From Methanobacterium sp. (lineage in GTDB: Archaea > Methanobacteriota > Methanobacteria > Methanobacteriales > Methanobacteriaceae), in the NCBI GenBank assembly GCA_012838205.1, contig DUPR01000036.1, positions 24,175-88,174 of the forward strand: a DNA stretch of 64,000 bases, in the 5' to 3' direction. Positions 36,255 to 47,847 of this stretch are shown here, in pieces (the first letter of the stretch is position 1; each line of letters begins with the position of its first letter). Made by a program: the position numbers and the translations under genes. The notes beneath the pieces are model-generated. The model made no database searches and had not been told where the DNA came from. It was given only the letters and a program-made list of their open reading frames with translations.

Positions 36255-36326
36255 TCAGATAAAGTTCTCTTGAAGATATGAGTAGATATTTTATTCTTTT
36301 TGGTTTGTTTGAAAAATAGGATTGAT

Positions 36327-37091
36327 TTAAGTTCCCACCAAGAAATTTTCATTTAGGCTGTTTAATAGTTTAATGGCAGAGTAAGCTGCTAAAACACTTG
36401 TTTTAGGATTCATGGAACATCTAATATTGCTGGTTATGGTCTGAAATTCTCCAAAATCTCCCACTACCTCTAGTTCATGCATATTGCGATCAACGTCGGG
36501 GTCAGCAATGATTTTAACTTCAATTTCTTGGCCGACAGCCATGCTAACGGTAGCAGCAACATTGATGTTTAAGGGGAACTTTTGAACTGCTTCACTTGCT
36601 TCTCCCTGATATAGTATTGTTTCTTTCTCAGTGTTGATCCCTAATGAACGGGGTGGTTTTCGGGTTACCAGGGTTACTCTTTGAATTTTACCTAAAGACG
36701 CGGCTTTAATTCCATCCAACCCTACTATGGCGCCTGAAGGAGCATATAATCTACATTTATTATTTTTGGCAAGTTTTTCCAGTTTAAATCTAGTTTCAGG
36801 ATTTAATAGGCCTCCCACACTCATGACTATTACATCTTTGCCTTTTTTTAGAATGGTAGGAACCATTTCTTTCACTGCTTGGGGTGATGCAGCTTCAATT
36901 ACCATGTCAACGTGGCTTAACATGTCTTCCATGTTTAAAACCACCCTTCCATCAACTTGTGAGGCTAAGTTTTCGGCTCTTTCCATGTCACGATCATAAA
37001 AATATTTTATTTCAACGCCAAGCTTTCCTTCACAAGCAAAATTCGTAATGATATTAGCTATGGCGCCGCATCCCAGAATGCCAACTTTCAT
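36327..37091 (-). CDS. nadX: L-aspartate dehydrogenase
   Basis: A 254-residue NAD(P)-dependent enzyme. It has the Rossmann start [18 protein letters not shown], then [15 protein letters not shown] and [11 protein letters not shown], the substrate domain with [19 protein letters not shown], and a late helix [23 protein letters not shown]. NadX makes iminoaspartate for NAD biosynthesis with NadA, which is not in the window. Its ATG directly abuts the stop codon of the PRC-barrel gene, so translation is coupled. Confidence 0.92.
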   Translation of the reverse strand: MKVGILGCGAIANIITNFACEGKLGVEIKYFYDRDMERAENLASQVDGRVVLNMEDMLSHVDMVIEAASPQAVKEMVPTILKKGKDVIVMSVGGLLNPETRFKLEKLAKNNKCRLYAPSGAIVGLDGIKAASLGKIQRVTLVTRKPPRSLGINTEKETILYQGEASEAVQKFPLNINVAATVSMAVGQEIEVKIIADPDVDRNMHELEVVGDFGEFQTITSNIRCSMNPKTSVLAAYSAIKLLNSLNENFLVGT

Positions 37092-37421
37092 CTAAGTCTC
37101 CGCACTGGCAGGTACGTTTGATTCCTTAATTTCTGGACTAATTAATAGAATATCCCCCACTGCTTGAACTCTATCATAAGGTATTTCCACAGTTCCTTCC
37201 TCTTTCAAAGGTCTAATTTCATCTCCTTCAGGAACTATTCTTATGCTTTTAGTTATAACGTCTTTAATACCAACAGTTTTTTTGTCAGGATTCATGGCAA
37301 CGGCTTTTAGGGTTGAAACCCTACCTTTTTTAATGTTTAATATCACGTCTTGAATGCGTCCCACGTACTTTCCGCGGGTGGTGTATACATCTAAGTTGTA
37401 TAGATTAGTTAATTCCACCAT
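37092..37421 (-). CDS. PRC-barrel domain protein
   Basis: The start is the ATG at 37421, preceded by gaggtgg. The earlier ATG at 37436 has no clear site. The 109-residue protein holds one PRC-barrel: NLYNLDVYTTRGKYVGRIQD, VILNIKKGRVSTLKA, then a strand and DRVQAVGDILLIS. Such barrels occur in RimM and photosynthetic reaction centres and bind partner proteins or RNA. In archaea single-domain versions are near cell-division (SepF/CdpB-type) or RNA genes. The stop lies directly against the nadX start, so the two are linked. Confidence 0.85.
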   Translation of the reverse strand: MVELTNLYNLDVYTTRGKYVGRIQDVILNIKKGRVSTLKAVAMNPDKKTVGIKDVITKSIRIVPEGDEIRPLKEEGTVEIPYDRVQAVGDILLISPEIKESNVPASAET

Positions 37422-37742
37422 ATTTCCACCTCTCATTTTTTGGCAATGCCCTGGGTCTTATGATACTCATCTACATTCATCTCAGGGGGTACCATTAACT
37501 AAATTAAATTAAAACCTTCCCTGTACTTAAAGATTTCGAAAGAAGAGGTTATTGTAACCAGAAATTTAGGGCAGCACCGGAAAATCAGGTAGGTTTTTAA
37601 ATAGTTTTAATAATAATCTAAAGATAAAGTGTATAGACATCAGCAAGAGTGGATGCATAAAACTAATGAAGCTTCCTCATTGTTTAAGATGTCAAGTTGA
37701 TTTATATTTACTATTTGTAAGAATTTCCAGTTGGGTGCTCGA

Positions 37743-38474
37743 ATGTGGGATACAAGCAAAGATTACCGACTTTTAGTAGCAGAAAAATCAATTGAACTTT
37801 TCATAAAGACCATTGAAGGAGCTAATTTAAAGGGTAAATGGAACAAAAAACAGATATTACAATCTTCAAGAAAGATGAAATCAGAGATTCAAACTCTTTA
37901 CTACTCATACATTGCACCGTCTCAAATGGTAGAAACTCCACAATTGGCTTTTTTAGAGGAACAAGGAAAAGAAATTAGGGAAGCCCTGGGTGGAAAACTA
38001 TGGTACAAACAATTTCTCCAACTAGCAACTCGGGATGAGAAAGAAAAGTTGGAAGAAGCTTTAGCGAAAATAAAATTTTTCCTCAATACAATCTCTGGGC
38101 TAAAGTCACGCCTTTGTTTGGGTGAAATAAAAGATCCAGTCATGGGTGTTGATATACTAAAAGGGGAAATATTAAGCGTATCAAAGCATTCCAAGGCTGA
38201 TAAACTATTAGTATGCAATGTAAATTTGCATAAACGTGCTATCACTGTGGTAACTAATGATCTTGAAGTTAAAGAACAAAATCAAGTGGCGGTTGCGTTG
38301 CTGCCACCTGAAGTTTTCATGGGTATAACCAGTGAAGGTATGTTTTTAGGAGATGACCAAGGTATTTTAAAGGATGTAAAAGGAGATGTTGGACAGATAC
38401 CTAAAGGAATACCTCTTATTGCGTTAAATGAAGTGCGAAATCTTGTTGAAGCATTTTTGAATGATAAAAAATAA
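37743..38474 (+). CDS. tRNA-binding-domain (OB-fold) protein
   Basis: The start is the ATG at 37743, with gggtg upstream; the TTG at 37731 is rejected. The 243-residue protein has an N-terminal helical domain (about 1-130, with [20 protein letters not shown]) and a C-terminal MetRS-beta/EMAP-type OB fold. The OB fold shows [39 protein letters not shown], and [27 protein letters not shown]. It may deliver tRNA to a synthetase as a free-standing cofactor. Its own gene has a leader of about 130 nt. Confidence 0.85.
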   Translation: MWDTSKDYRLLVAEKSIELFIKTIEGANLKGKWNKKQILQSSRKMKSEIQTLYYSYIAPSQMVETPQLAFLEEQGKEIREALGGKLWYKQFLQLATRDEKEKLEEALAKIKFFLNTISGLKSRLCLGEIKDPVMGVDILKGEILSVSKHSKADKLLVCNVNLHKRAITVVTNDLEVKEQNQVAVALLPPEVFMGITSEGMFLGDDQGILKDVKGDVGQIPKGIPLIALNEVRNLVEAFLNDKK

Positions 38475-38476
38475 TT

Positions 38477-39883
38477 TCAACCGATAACTACAAGTTTACA
38501 ACGGGTCATCCCATCGACAGCATATTTAACCCCTTCTTTCCCGACTCCACTCATCTTAAATCCTCCAAAAGGCATATTATCTGTCCGGAATGTTGGTTGT
38601 TTGTTTATCAGCACAGAACCTGCTTCGATTCTATGAACTGCTTTTTTGGCTTGTTCAATACTTTCTGTAAAAACACCAGCTTGTAATCCATAGGGAGTGT
38701 TGTTAGACACTTTAATAGCTTCATCTAAATCTTTAACCCTAATTATGGGTGATATTGGGCCAAAAGTTTCATTTCGGACCAACTCCATTTCTTTATGAAC
38801 ATTATCTAATACAGTGGGTTCGTAAAATGCACCTTTTCGTTTACCACCGCAAAGAAGTTGAGCTCCATTTTTTATAGCATCATCAACCGTTTTTTCTACC
38901 ATCATGGCGGATTTTTCACTAATCAATGGGCCAATATCTGTTTTAGAGTCCATTGGATCTCCTATTTTTAATTTTTTTGTTAGGGAAACAAGTTGTTCTG
39001 CAAACTGGTCGGCAATTTTTTCATGAAGTATGATACGTTTCACGGCTATACAAACTTGTCCTGCATTGAGATAAGAACCATTAACTGCTGCTGTTACCGC
39101 AGCATCCAGATTTGCATCATCTAAAACTATCAAAGGATCATTTCCACCTAATTCTAATGTTAACTTTTTCATTCCCGCTTTTTGGGCAATGGAGAGGCCA
39201 GTAGAAACACTTCCAGTGAAAGATATTTTATTTATCTGGGGGTTGGTTGTGATTTCCTGTCCCAGAACATTAGAATTACCAGTCAATGAGTTTACTGCTC
39301 CGTCAGGAAGATGTCGCCCCATGATCTCTGCCATTTTCAGAGCAGATAAAGGGGCTTTAGAAGATGGTTTAAACACCACAGTATTTTTAGCTGCCAGTGC
39401 AGGTGCCAATTTATGAATAGCTAAATTAACCGGGTAGTTAAAAGGAGTTATTGCTGCAACAACACCTAAAGGAATCTTCATTGTAAAGCCAAAAACGCTT
39501 TTACCAGCTATGGCAGCATCCATGGGGATAGTTTCTCCATAAATCCGTTTTGATTCTTCTGCCGCCATTAGAATAGTTTGCAGGGACCTATCCATTTCTA
39601 TTTTGGAATCTTTGATTGGTTTGCCTGTTTCAAGACAAATTAGTTCTGATATTTCCTTAGACTTTTCCTTTAATTCTTGATAAATATCATATAGTATCCG
39701 AGACAACTTACGGGAAGACATGTCTCTCATAGCTTTTTTTGCTTTAAATGCAGCATTGATAGCTTTTTTGGCGTCAGAACTATCTCCTAGGGGGACATGA
39801 TCCAAAATTTCCTTGTTGAAAGGGTTTATAACTGCGATATGTTTTTTTTTGTCAATTAATTTCCCGTTTATTAACATTTTCAT
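38477..39883 (-). CDS. cofA: Lactaldehyde dehydrogenase, coenzyme F420 biosynthesis
   Basis: A 468-residue aldehyde dehydrogenase. It has the FTGS coenzyme motif ([13 protein letters not shown]), the general-base Glu in [12 protein letters not shown], the catalytic Cys in [12 protein letters not shown], and [10 protein letters not shown]. It resembles the methanogen enzyme that oxidises lactaldehyde to lactate, the precursor of 2-phospho-L-lactate in F420. A generic aldehyde dehydrogenase is the alternative. The gene converges with the tRNA-binding protein, 2 nt between ends. Confidence 0.85.
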   Translation of the reverse strand: MKMLINGKLIDKKKHIAVINPFNKEILDHVPLGDSSDAKKAINAAFKAKKAMRDMSSRKLSRILYDIYQELKEKSKEISELICLETGKPIKDSKIEMDRSLQTILMAAEESKRIYGETIPMDAAIAGKSVFGFTMKIPLGVVAAITPFNYPVNLAIHKLAPALAAKNTVVFKPSSKAPLSALKMAEIMGRHLPDGAVNSLTGNSNVLGQEITTNPQINKISFTGSVSTGLSIAQKAGMKKLTLELGGNDPLIVLDDANLDAAVTAAVNGSYLNAGQVCIAVKRIILHEKIADQFAEQLVSLTKKLKIGDPMDSKTDIGPLISEKSAMMVEKTVDDAIKNGAQLLCGGKRKGAFYEPTVLDNVHKEMELVRNETFGPISPIIRVKDLDEAIKVSNNTPYGLQAGVFTESIEQAKKAVHRIEAGSVLINKQPTFRTDNMPFGGFKMSGVGKEGVKYAVDGMTRCKLVVIG

Positions 39884-40010
39884 AGTATCATCCTAATTAA
39901 AAAAAATAATAAATTAGTGTAGTTTTTGAACTACTTTTTTCATTTAAGTGAACTGAATTCTTGGGAAAAATTGATATATCGCTTTTTTTAGATTATCTTG
40001 ATTTCTAATT

Positions 40011-40208
40011 TTATTTAAAGGTTGAATTTATCTTTTGGAGTTCGTTTTGAACGGTTTGCACTTCACTACCATTGACTAATTCATCACCCATATCATTAAT
40101 GTATTTTTGATATACAATAAGTGCGATTATTACTATTACCAATATACCCCCAAATATCAATACAAATTCAGCAGCTGTCTGGGCTGCTTCGTCTTCTATA
40201 ATTCCCAT
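40011..40208 (-). CDS. Type IV pilin-like protein with class III signal peptide (DUF361)
   Basis: A 65-residue preprotein. The N-terminus MGIIEDEAA is followed by QTAAEFVLIFGGILVIVIIA. The acidic leader plus the Q-T-x-x-E start of the hydrophobic helix is the class III signal found in methanogen EpdA-type pilins, cleaved before the Q by EppA-type peptidase. The residue before the cleavage site is Ala, where Gly is commoner. The rest is a short helical, polar tail. It lies 29 nt downstream of the platform protein gene and is probably exported by it. Confidence 0.9.
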   Translation of the reverse strand: MGIIEDEAAQTAAEFVLIFGGILVIVIIALIVYQKYINDMGDELVNGSEVQTVQNELQKINSTFK

Positions 40209-40237
40209 ATTATATCACTCCCATAAAATGTCATTAA

Positions 40238-41170
40238 TTAAGTTCCAAGTATCATTGGTGCAATAATTCCCATTAACCAAAATATTCCAGTAGCTGCTGG
40301 AGCCAGCAATATTGCGAATTTAACTCCTTTTCTTGGACTTCCATATAAAACAATTCCCATTAAAATACCGGCAATTATTGAGTGGATTATTATATATCCA
40401 AAGGCACTAGTCTCAGCAGCACCTGCAAGCGGGTTGGCCTTTCCTGCAGCTTCAATGAAGCTAGAATATGCCATTATCATTCCTAATGCAAATGGGGCTG
40501 CGATTACAGCAGCAATTAAGAGGAACATCACTGACATCATGACGTTAGCTTTTCTTTCTCTCTGTAATGCTAAAACAGCTCTTAGATCTTCTGCTACTGT
40601 TTCAACAACATCTGCAAGACTTCCTCCAACCCTTCTACCTTCAATAATCATTCTAAATGTTCTATCAAGTGTTTTTGATTTAAGGCGTTCGCTCATCCCT
40701 AAAAGAGCATCCTCAAAGGTACTTCCAATTTTAATCTCAATAACAGCTCTTTTTAGTTCATCAGTTAATGGACCTTCACCGTGTTTGGAAATATCTTCCA
40801 TGGCTGTTTCAACACCTACTCCAGAACGCAATAATGATGATATTTGTCTTAAAAAATCAGGAGTTCCCTGTTCAATGGCATCAATCCTACGTTCCATCAT
40901 AAAAAATAAATAAGCAAATATAAAACCAGTCGGGGCGACTAAACCAAGAATAAAAGCTGTTATAGGATTTTGTCCCAATGCTAGAAACGCTACTGTGAGA
41001 AAACCTCCGGTAATGATTCCAACGCCTAAAAGCAAAGTTATAAGGTCAGATGCTTTAACGTACATTCCCGAACGAATAAGGGTTTCTTGTAACCGAATCA
41101 TCCATTTATCTGGAAAAACACGATCAATACTATTGGATACTGGTGATAGTGCAGAGGGTATTAGGGCCAT
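40238..41170 (-). CDS. Type IV pilus/TadC-like membrane platform protein (T2SSF)
   Basis: A 310-residue membrane protein. Hydrophobic segments lie at about 45-65 and 70-90, and three more lie between 200 and 300. The type II secretion F domain is cytoplasmic, with [20 protein letters not shown], then [19 protein letters not shown] and [19 protein letters not shown]. These are conserved in TadB/TadC and archaellum FlaJ proteins. It should recruit a secretion ATPase like the one at 48.9 kb to assemble the downstream pilin. Confidence 0.9.
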   Translation of the reverse strand: MALIPSALSPVSNSIDRVFPDKWMIRLQETLIRSGMYVKASDLITLLLGVGIITGGFLTVAFLALGQNPITAFILGLVAPTGFIFAYLFFMMERRIDAIEQGTPDFLRQISSLLRSGVGVETAMEDISKHGEGPLTDELKRAVIEIKIGSTFEDALLGMSERLKSKTLDRTFRMIIEGRRVGGSLADVVETVAEDLRAVLALQRERKANVMMSVMFLLIAAVIAAPFALGMIMAYSSFIEAAGKANPLAGAAETSAFGYIIIHSIIAGILMGIVLYGSPRKGVKFAILLAPAATGIFWLMGIIAPMILGT

Positions 41171-41347
41171 TTTTTCACCTTAGATTATCATGATATATTA
41201 TATATTTTTATTAGTATAATTTAATTGTCTGTATAATATTATAAAAGAAGTATATATTATTTTACCTTATTTCATCGCCAATAATTACAATGATATTTCT
41301 GTCACGATTTTAGCGTTGCATGAGGTTATTTGAAAAAATTAAATCTT

Positions 41348-42370
41348 CTATTCATTGTTAAAGAACGATTTTCTAGGCAAATTAGTTAAAATTTTTGCCC
41401 TGTTTTTTATTAAGATCATATCCTCCACTCTTAAACCAATTCTCCCTTCTAAATATATTCCTGGCTCGATTGTTACCACCATTCCTTTTTCTAATTTTTC
41501 ATCACTTTGTGCAGATAATGACGGTTTTTCATGCACTTCTAATCCCACACCATGTCCTGTGGAATGTAGGAAATATTTTCCATAACCATATTCTTCAATA
41601 ATGCCCCTAACAACATTGTCTACATGGGATGCTTTTATTCCAGGTTTAATAATTTTGATTGCTTCTTTTTGAGCATCTAATAGTATAGACAGTATTTCTT
41701 CCTCTTTTTTGTTTTTAATTATGCTGCGGGTGATATCCGAAACGTAATTCTGATATGAAGCACCCCAATCAATTATTAATGGATTTTCCAACTTTTGTGA
41801 TGATGAAGATGCATGGGGGAGGCTTGATCGAGGTCCAGAGGCCACAATTGTTTCGAAAGGTGTTTGCACAGAGCCTGCTTTGCGCATGTTATACTCCAGT
41901 TTTGCAGCTAGTTCATCCTCACTGCCAGAAAAATGTGATGGATCTGTCTTTTTAAAGGAATCCTCTGCAATTTTGATAGCTTCTTTAATTTTTTTAATCT
42001 CACTTTTAGATTTAGACATCCTAAATCTTTCAACAATATCATTAGGCACTGTTTTAAAATCTTCACATATTTTTGCATGTGTTTTAACAGTCATGGAATT
42101 TTCTATACCCATTTTGCCCTTTAAATTATCCTTAAATTTCTTTTTAAGTTTTTCAAGAGATTTGAATTCTTCTACAGGCACACATGATTGTGATTTAGCA
42201 GCTTCAATGTCTAATTTGGTGGAAAAAAGTAATGGTTCATTTGTTATGATTAAAACTGCGGTGCTAGAAGGTTTAAAACCAGTAATATATGCTATATTTT
42301 CTGATTTGAGGACAAATAATGATTCTAATCCAGATTGGTGCATTTCTTCTATTATTCTATCGATTTTCAT
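41348..42370 (-). CDS. pepQ: Xaa-Pro dipeptidase (M24 family)
   Basis: The start is the ATG at 42370; the TTG at 42391 is rejected. The 340-residue M24B enzyme has the two-metal site residues: the D in [17 protein letters not shown], then D, the H in [13 protein letters not shown], the E in [20 protein letters not shown] and the final E. The N-terminal domain (about 1-120) is of the creatinase type. It cleaves Xaa-Pro dipeptides. The upstream region is shared with the divergent site-2 protease gene. Confidence 0.88.
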   Translation of the reverse strand: MKIDRIIEEMHQSGLESLFVLKSENIAYITGFKPSSTAVLIITNEPLLFSTKLDIEAAKSQSCVPVEEFKSLEKLKKKFKDNLKGKMGIENSMTVKTHAKICEDFKTVPNDIVERFRMSKSKSEIKKIKEAIKIAEDSFKKTDPSHFSGSEDELAAKLEYNMRKAGSVQTPFETIVASGPRSSLPHASSSSQKLENPLIIDWGASYQNYVSDITRSIIKNKKEEEILSILLDAQKEAIKIIKPGIKASHVDNVVRGIIEEYGYGKYFLHSTGHGVGLEVHEKPSLSAQSDEKLEKGMVVTIEPGIYLEGRIGLRVEDMILIKNRAKILTNLPRKSFFNNE

Positions 42371-42553
42371 GGAAGTACTGACTCCTTGCAAATCTTTCTC
42401 ATCATCTATAAATAAATGAATTATTTTAATCGAATTAAATTCTTTTTATGTAAAACTGTTAGAAATATTTTTTTCTTGAACCAAACTAAGATAATCGCAC
42501 AATTGGGTGTCATTTTTCAATTTGAAAAGGGGTAATGTGTTCAATATTACAAA

Positions 42554-42575
42554 ATATCCATAAAATTCTGGATAT
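42554..42575. repeat. Inverted repeat upstream of the site-2 protease gene
   Basis: Arms atatcca (42554-42560) and tggatat (42569-42575) are a perfect 7-bp inverted repeat with an 8-nt centre, 25 nt before the TATA box of the next gene. Operator-like. Confidence 0.4.
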
Positions 42576-42600
42576 CATTGATTTATTTTGAGGAAAATTA

Positions 42601-42608
42601 TTTATAAG
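42601..42608 (+). promoter_or_regulatory. TATA box of the site-2 protease gene
   Basis: The motif tttataag lies with its centre 28 nt before the ATG at 42632, so transcription starts at or within a few nt of the start codon and the mRNA is leaderless or nearly so. Confidence 0.5.
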
Positions 42609-42631
42609 TAGCAGAGGTTCTTTAATATATT

Positions 42632-43237
42632 ATGATACACTTCACATCTAATGAGATCAGGGATTTAATTATCTCGTTGTTAATCATTTCCGGTCTTTTT
42701 GCATATATTTTTAGCAGAGGAGCACCTGACACGCTTTCAGTATTTATCTCATATTTCCCAATTACTCTTGTAGCTGTAGGGTTAGGCTTTATTTTGCACG
42801 AATTAGCCCACAAATTTGTTGCTATAAAGTATGGGTATCCTGCAGAATATAAGATGTGGCCGGACAAATTAGTTTTCGCAATAATATTTGCAGTTGCTGT
42901 TGGTGTTGTGTTTGCGGCTCCTGGAGCTGTTTATGTATATGGAGAGTTATCTAGGAAAGAAAATGGGATTGTTTCAATAGCAGGTCCCATTACCAGTATA
43001 TCATTGGCAGTAATTTTCCTCTTATTAATGCAATTTAATGTATCTTCTCAGTTATTGCTATTGTTTTTCATGGGATTTTTTATTAACAGCTTTTTAGCTG
43101 TTATAAACTTACTCCCAGTATGGGGATTAGATGGAAAAAAGGTATTAAACTGGAATATAGGCATATGGTTGGTAACGATGGGAATAGCTTTCTCATTTAC
43201 TGCTTATGCCATGAACAGTATATATCAATGGTTCTAA
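42632..43237 (+). CDS. Site-2 protease family membrane metalloprotease (M50)
   Basis: A 201-residue membrane protein. It has the zinc motif H56-E57-L-A-H60 (FILHELAHK) in a membrane helix and the second motif NLLPVWGLDGKKVLNW, giving the third ligand Asp. Hydrophobic helices surround these, about six in total. Site-2 proteases cut membrane-spanning regulators or remnant signal peptides. The substrate is not evident. It lacks PDZ or CBS domains, which is the minimal archaeal form. A TATA box close to the ATG suggests a leaderless message. Confidence 0.9.
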   Translation: MIHFTSNEIRDLIISLLIISGLFAYIFSRGAPDTLSVFISYFPITLVAVGLGFILHELAHKFVAIKYGYPAEYKMWPDKLVFAIIFAVAVGVVFAAPGAVYVYGELSRKENGIVSIAGPITSISLAVIFLLLMQFNVSSQLLLLFFMGFFINSFLAVINLLPVWGLDGKKVLNWNIGIWLVTMGIAFSFTAYAMNSIYQWF

Positions 43238-43291
43238 AAAAAAACATTTAAAAAATGCACAATTTTAAAATTACATTTAAATCGTGATTTG

Positions 43292-44488
43292 ATGTTTCAA
43301 GACATACCCGTAAAATATTTTGGAGGCACCCACAGGTGCCGTAATCCTGAAGAAACCATAGATAAGGTGGAAGGGAAGCTAAAGGTTGCAGGAGTTACCA
43401 GAATAACTGAAATCACCCATCTGGATCGTATTGGGATACCAGTCTATTCAGCCATCAGGCCAGGAGCTGCTGAGGGCGCAGTCAGTATTTATGCTGGGAA
43501 AGGTGCCACCAAACCCCAAGCAAAGGCTTCTGCAATGATGGAAGCTTTTGAAAGATATTCTGCTGAACAACAGCTAATAGATAATGAAAAAATAGTTTTT
43601 GGTCCTTTTGAAGAGATTCAAGGCGCTGTAGATCCAAAATCATTGATATTGCCATCCAACAGTCACGGTATTGATAATAAAGAAATAAGTTGGGTTAAAG
43701 CGGTTAATGCTGCCAATGATGAGGAGTGTTTATTGCCATCTAATGCAGTTTACCATCCGTACTATCCGAAAAAAGATCAATTTCTTTTCAAATCAAATAC
43801 CAATGGACTAGCCTCAGGTAATGTTATTGAAGAAGCGGTCTTCCATGGAATAACAGAAGTGGTGGAAAGGGACGCATGGAGCATTTTCGAAGCCCTACGT
43901 CAACCAAAAAGAGAAGTAAATTGTGAAAATACAGATAATTCATTAATTAGGGATGTTTTGGCTAAATTCCAGAAGGCAAGTGTAGATATTAAACTAATAG
44001 ATCTCACTGCTGATGTAAAAATACCCACTATGGCTGCTGTTTCTGATGATACTGTTTTAAAAGATCCTGCTCTTCTAACATTAGGAGTGGGAACTCATCT
44101 TGATCCAGAAGTTGCAGCCATCAGGGCCTTGACTGAGGTAGCTCAGAGTAGGGCAACCCAGATTCATGGGACACGTGAAGACACGAACAGAGCAGTTTTC
44201 ATGCGCAAAGCAGGCTACCAACGAATGAAAAGAATTAACAAACACTGGTTTGGTGAATCTAGAGATATAATTGAAATTTCAGACATTAAAAACAGGGCAA
44301 AAAAGTCATTTAAAGAAGATATTGAGACCTCTTTAAAACTTCTTTCAAAACAAGATTTTGATCAGGTTTTATTCACTGATCTCACCCGGTCTGAAATCCA
44401 AATTCCGGTAGTGAGAGTTGTTATACCTGGAATGGAAGTATATTCTGTTGATGTGGAAAGGATTGGTAAAAGGCTAAGAAATAGATGA
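43292..44488 (+). CDS. YcaO-domain cyclodehydratase/thioamidase
   Basis: The start is the ATG at 43292 with gtgat just upstream; a TTG at 43289 is the alternative. The 398-residue protein has the ATP-binding YcaO features: [43 protein letters not shown] and the [21 protein letters not shown] helix. In methanogens YcaO with TfuA makes the thioglycine of methyl-CoM reductase. Thus it may act on McrA, though tfuA is not in this window. The C-terminus ends with a proline-poor, basic tail. Confidence 0.85.
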   Translation: MFQDIPVKYFGGTHRCRNPEETIDKVEGKLKVAGVTRITEITHLDRIGIPVYSAIRPGAAEGAVSIYAGKGATKPQAKASAMMEAFERYSAEQQLIDNEKIVFGPFEEIQGAVDPKSLILPSNSHGIDNKEISWVKAVNAANDEECLLPSNAVYHPYYPKKDQFLFKSNTNGLASGNVIEEAVFHGITEVVERDAWSIFEALRQPKREVNCENTDNSLIRDVLAKFQKASVDIKLIDLTADVKIPTMAAVSDDTVLKDPALLTLGVGTHLDPEVAAIRALTEVAQSRATQIHGTREDTNRAVFMRKAGYQRMKRINKHWFGESRDIIEISDIKNRAKKSFKEDIETSLKLLSKQDFDQVLFTDLTRSEIQIPVVRVVIPGMEVYSVDVERIGKRLRNR

Positions 44489-44649
44489 AACATATTTTAA
44501 CATGGTGATGCTTTTTTAAATTCATGAGGTAGTGTATTATATAATTGTTTAAAATTATTTTTGTAGTTTTAAAATTTGAACTTCAGAAATCAAACATGAT
44601 TTTTAAATAATGATGATAAAAATGATAGTTTTTAATTTGGTGGGGAAAA

Positions 44650-44991
44650 ATGAAACAAGTAATTGTTATGAGAGCAGATCTTGGAATGAGTAAAGGTAAA
44701 TTAGCTGCCCAAGCATGCCATGCAAGTCTCGGAGCTTATAAAAAGGCAGATGGCAGAATCATAAGGGAATGGGAGTTTCAGGGCGGTAAAAAAGTTGTTG
44801 TTCAGGTTAAAAATCAGGAAGAGCTTTTTGAAGTATACGAACTGGTTAAAGCTGCAGACATCCCTAGCTTTTTAGTTAGGGATGCGGGGCATACCGAACT
44901 ACCTCCCTCAACTGTAACTTGTCTAGGAATAGGTCCTGATAAGGATGAGAGAATAGATAAAATAACTCAGGATCTTAAGTTACTTAAATGA
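44650..44991 (+). CDS. pth2: Peptidyl-tRNA hydrolase Pth2
   Basis: A 113-residue archaeal/eukaryal-type Pth2. It shows the conserved [20 protein letters not shown], the [11 protein letters not shown] segment, [36 protein letters not shown] and the final [15 protein letters not shown]. It recycles peptidyl-tRNA released by stalled ribosomes. A strong ggtgggg ribosome site precedes the ATG. The mfnE gene follows after 54 nt. Confidence 0.95.
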   Translation: MKQVIVMRADLGMSKGKLAAQACHASLGAYKKADGRIIREWEFQGGKKVVVQVKNQEELFEVYELVKAADIPSFLVRDAGHTELPPSTVTCLGIGPDKDERIDKITQDLKLLK

Positions 44992-45045
44992 TATTTAGTA
45001 AAAAATGCACTATTATTGTTATCTTGATGTTAATGGATGATTAGC

Positions 45046-45690
<645 letters not shown>

Positions 45691-45852
45691 ATGAAAAAAA
45701 TTGAATGTACATCATGTAAACAAGAACTATCACCTGTTGAAACTTATGTAAAGTTTGAATGTCCAGAATGCGAAGAAATAGTGTATAGGTGCCAGAAATG
45801 CCGAACATTCGGCCACATTTATGAGTGTAAATGTGGATTTAAAGGCCCATAA
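45691..45852 (+). CDS. Zinc-ribbon microprotein (HVO_2753-like), 53 residues
   Basis: A 53-residue protein beginning [20 protein letters not shown]. It has four CxxC or CxC pairs: CTSC, CPEC, CQKC and CKC. This two-zinc-finger arrangement matches small archaeal zinc-finger proteins usually next to elongation factor 1-beta. It has a perfect ggaggaga ribosome site, and its start touches the mfnE stop. In a haloarchaeon, the related protein affects motility and biofilm. The family's function in methanogens is unknown. Confidence 0.85.
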   Translation: MKKIECTSCKQELSPVETYVKFECPECEEIVYRCQKCRTFGHIYECKCGFKGP

Positions 45853-46020
45853 GTAATTAAAGTTTTATTTTCCCTAAAAGTTCTAATTTTATAATTAAAA
45901 AATTCATAAATTATAAATAATCTAAATTCATTTAGGGAGATTATATCAGTCTTATTATTATAGTAATATTGAATCAAGAATGACAAGTTCTGAAAATCAC
46001 AAAAAAAATGGAGGAATTGG

Positions 46021-46290
46021 ATGGGAGAAGTTGTTGCGACTATTAAGTTGATGCCAGAAAGTCCGGAAGTAGATCTGGCCCTGGTTAAAGAAAATGTTGA
46101 AAAATCAATACCTGAAGGAGCAGAACTACACAAAATCGAGGAAGAACCTATAGCTTTTGGTCTGGTGTCTCTAAATGTTATTGTGGTAGTTGATGATGCT
46201 GAAGGTGGAACTGAGAAGATAGAGGAAATTTTCGCCCAGATTGATGATGTCGCCAGTGTGGAAGTAGTTGACATTCGCAGATTGATGTAA
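46021..46290 (+). CDS. Translation elongation factor 1-beta (aEF-1B)
   Basis: An 89-residue ferredoxin-like fold protein that matches archaeal EF-1beta over its whole length. Diagnostic parts are VVATIKLMPESPEVDLALVK, the EEPIAFGLVSLNVIVVVDD core and VDIRRLM at the end. It exchanges GDP for GTP on EF-1alpha. It lies 168 nt after the zinc-ribbon gene with its own ribosome site ggagg. T-rich terminator sequence follows immediately. Confidence 0.95.
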   Translation: MGEVVATIKLMPESPEVDLALVKENVEKSIPEGAELHKIEEEPIAFGLVSLNVIVVVDDAEGGTEKIEEIFAQIDDVASVEVVDIRRLM

Positions 46291-46305
46291 TTAGCGAAAA
46301 CCATG

Positions 46306-46336
46306 TTTTTTCATTTTTTTTAATCTATTTTTTTTT
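46306..46336 (+). terminator. T-rich terminator after EF-1beta
   Basis: Three runs of five or more T residues follow the stop codon within 50 nt, typical of archaeal termination. Confidence 0.55.
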
Positions 46337-46516
46337 ATAATTCTTTTTAGTTTATTTGTTTTATTTTTAAGGTATTTTTTTTATTTAATTTTTATTTTCA
46401 CTAGTTTTGGGGGTTTCCTTCCTGATATTTATTTTTATTTTAGTTGGAATAGGTAATAATTATAGATAGATTTATTAATACTTTTTGCTACATTATTAAT
46501 ATTAAATTGAGGGGTT

Positions 46517-47773
46517 GTGATTTTATTGTTTGATATTTTGTTAGCTTGTTTAATAGGGATTATTTGTGGTGTAATAACTGGTTTGATTCCAGGAATTCAT
46601 GTAAACACAGTAGGAGCATTTATTTTTTCTATGTCGCCTTTTCTTTTACATTCTTATTCTCCTGAAGTTTTGGCAGTGTTCTTACTTTCAATGTCTATTT
46701 CCCACGCTTTACTGGAATTTATACCCTCGATGTTTTTAGGGGTCCCTGAAGAGGGAACAGTGCTATCAGTAATGCCTGGGCATTATCTTATACTTCAAGG
46801 CCGAGGAAAAGAAGCCATAAGATTAGTATCAGTTGGGGGTTTTGGTGCTATGATAGTGACTATTCTCCTGTTACCTGTTTTCATAGTGGGGTTACCGTTA
46901 CTATATGGTTTTTTGAAACCTTTTATTTGGATTATTTTGTCTGGCACTGTTGTTTACATGATTCATCGTCTAAGCCGAGATTTCAGATCTTTAATCTGGT
47001 CTTCGATCATTTTTCTTTTATCAGGAATCATGGGATGGACCGCTCTTAATTCTCCTCTTTCTGCAAGTGTATCTTTATTATGTATTTTTTCAGGCCTTTT
47101 TGGTGTGAGTACTCTTTTATACAGTCTTTCGGAAAAATCGGTAATGCCTCAACAAAATGAGCATTTCCAATTTGAACTTGATAGAGATATCTTTCGGAGC
47201 ATTTTTGCAGGGGGGATTGCTGGCAGTATTTTGGGTTTTTTACCCGGAATGGGTCCTGCTCAGGGGAGCCTTCTGGCCCAAGAGTTGAGTGGCGCTTCTG
47301 ATACTGGGAGTGAAAGAGAGGGGTTTTTAGTGGCTATGAGTGGTGTTAATGCATCAGATGCTCTTTTTTCACTTATGGCCATATACATAATCGGTAATCC
47401 TCGTAGTGGGATAGCAGTATACATCAACCAGCTATTGCAAGGATTAGATTTTAATCATCTGTTAATAATGATTTTTTCTGCAATCACAGCAGTATCTATT
47501 TCATTGGTGTTTTGTATAAAGTTAGGGGACTGGTTTAGTAATTCAATGCAAAAAATAAACTATGAAAAGATTAATTTGTCTGTTATTTGTTTTATGAGTT
47601 TTTTAGTTGTTTTTTTCGGATTTATGGAAGGTTCAAATTTGATTTTTATTCTTTTGATTTATATAACAGCAATCTCAATGGGACTATTACCCCATTATCT
47701 GGATATAAATAAATCTCACTTAATGGGTGTTCTTATTGTGCCAGCCATTGTGGTTTACACCGGATTTGTTTAA
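46517..47773 (+). CDS. TctA-type permease (archaeal DUF112 family)
   Basis: A 418-residue membrane protein with about ten to twelve helices. The TctA-type inverted repeats show [20 protein letters not shown] in half 1 and [20 protein letters not shown] in half 2, with a second conserved pair [11 protein letters not shown] and [14 protein letters not shown]. The GTG start at 46517 follows gaggggtt. TctA is the large permease of tripartite tricarboxylate transporters, but no TctB or TctC binding protein is adjacent. This is the stand-alone archaeal form. The substrate is unknown. Confidence 0.85.
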   Translation: MILLFDILLACLIGIICGVITGLIPGIHVNTVGAFIFSMSPFLLHSYSPEVLAVFLLSMSISHALLEFIPSMFLGVPEEGTVLSVMPGHYLILQGRGKEAIRLVSVGGFGAMIVTILLLPVFIVGLPLLYGFLKPFIWIILSGTVVYMIHRLSRDFRSLIWSSIIFLLSGIMGWTALNSPLSASVSLLCIFSGLFGVSTLLYSLSEKSVMPQQNEHFQFELDRDIFRSIFAGGIAGSILGFLPGMGPAQGSLLAQELSGASDTGSEREGFLVAMSGVNASDALFSLMAIYIIGNPRSGIAVYINQLLQGLDFNHLLIMIFSAITAVSISLVFCIKLGDWFSNSMQKINYEKINLSVICFMSFLVVFFGFMEGSNLIFILLIYITAISMGLLPHYLDINKSHLMGVLIVPAIVVYTGFV

Positions 47774-47847
47774 ATAACGTGGCATTGATTTTTAAGAAGT
47801 TAAATTTAAAAACAAGGCATTTTTTTTGTTTAAATAAATTAATATGT

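Noticed and set aside
37433..37480. 15-codon minus-strand frame ending at the PRC-barrel start
   Set aside because: It overlaps the PRC start in an ATGA arrangement but has no ribosome site and is too short to judge.
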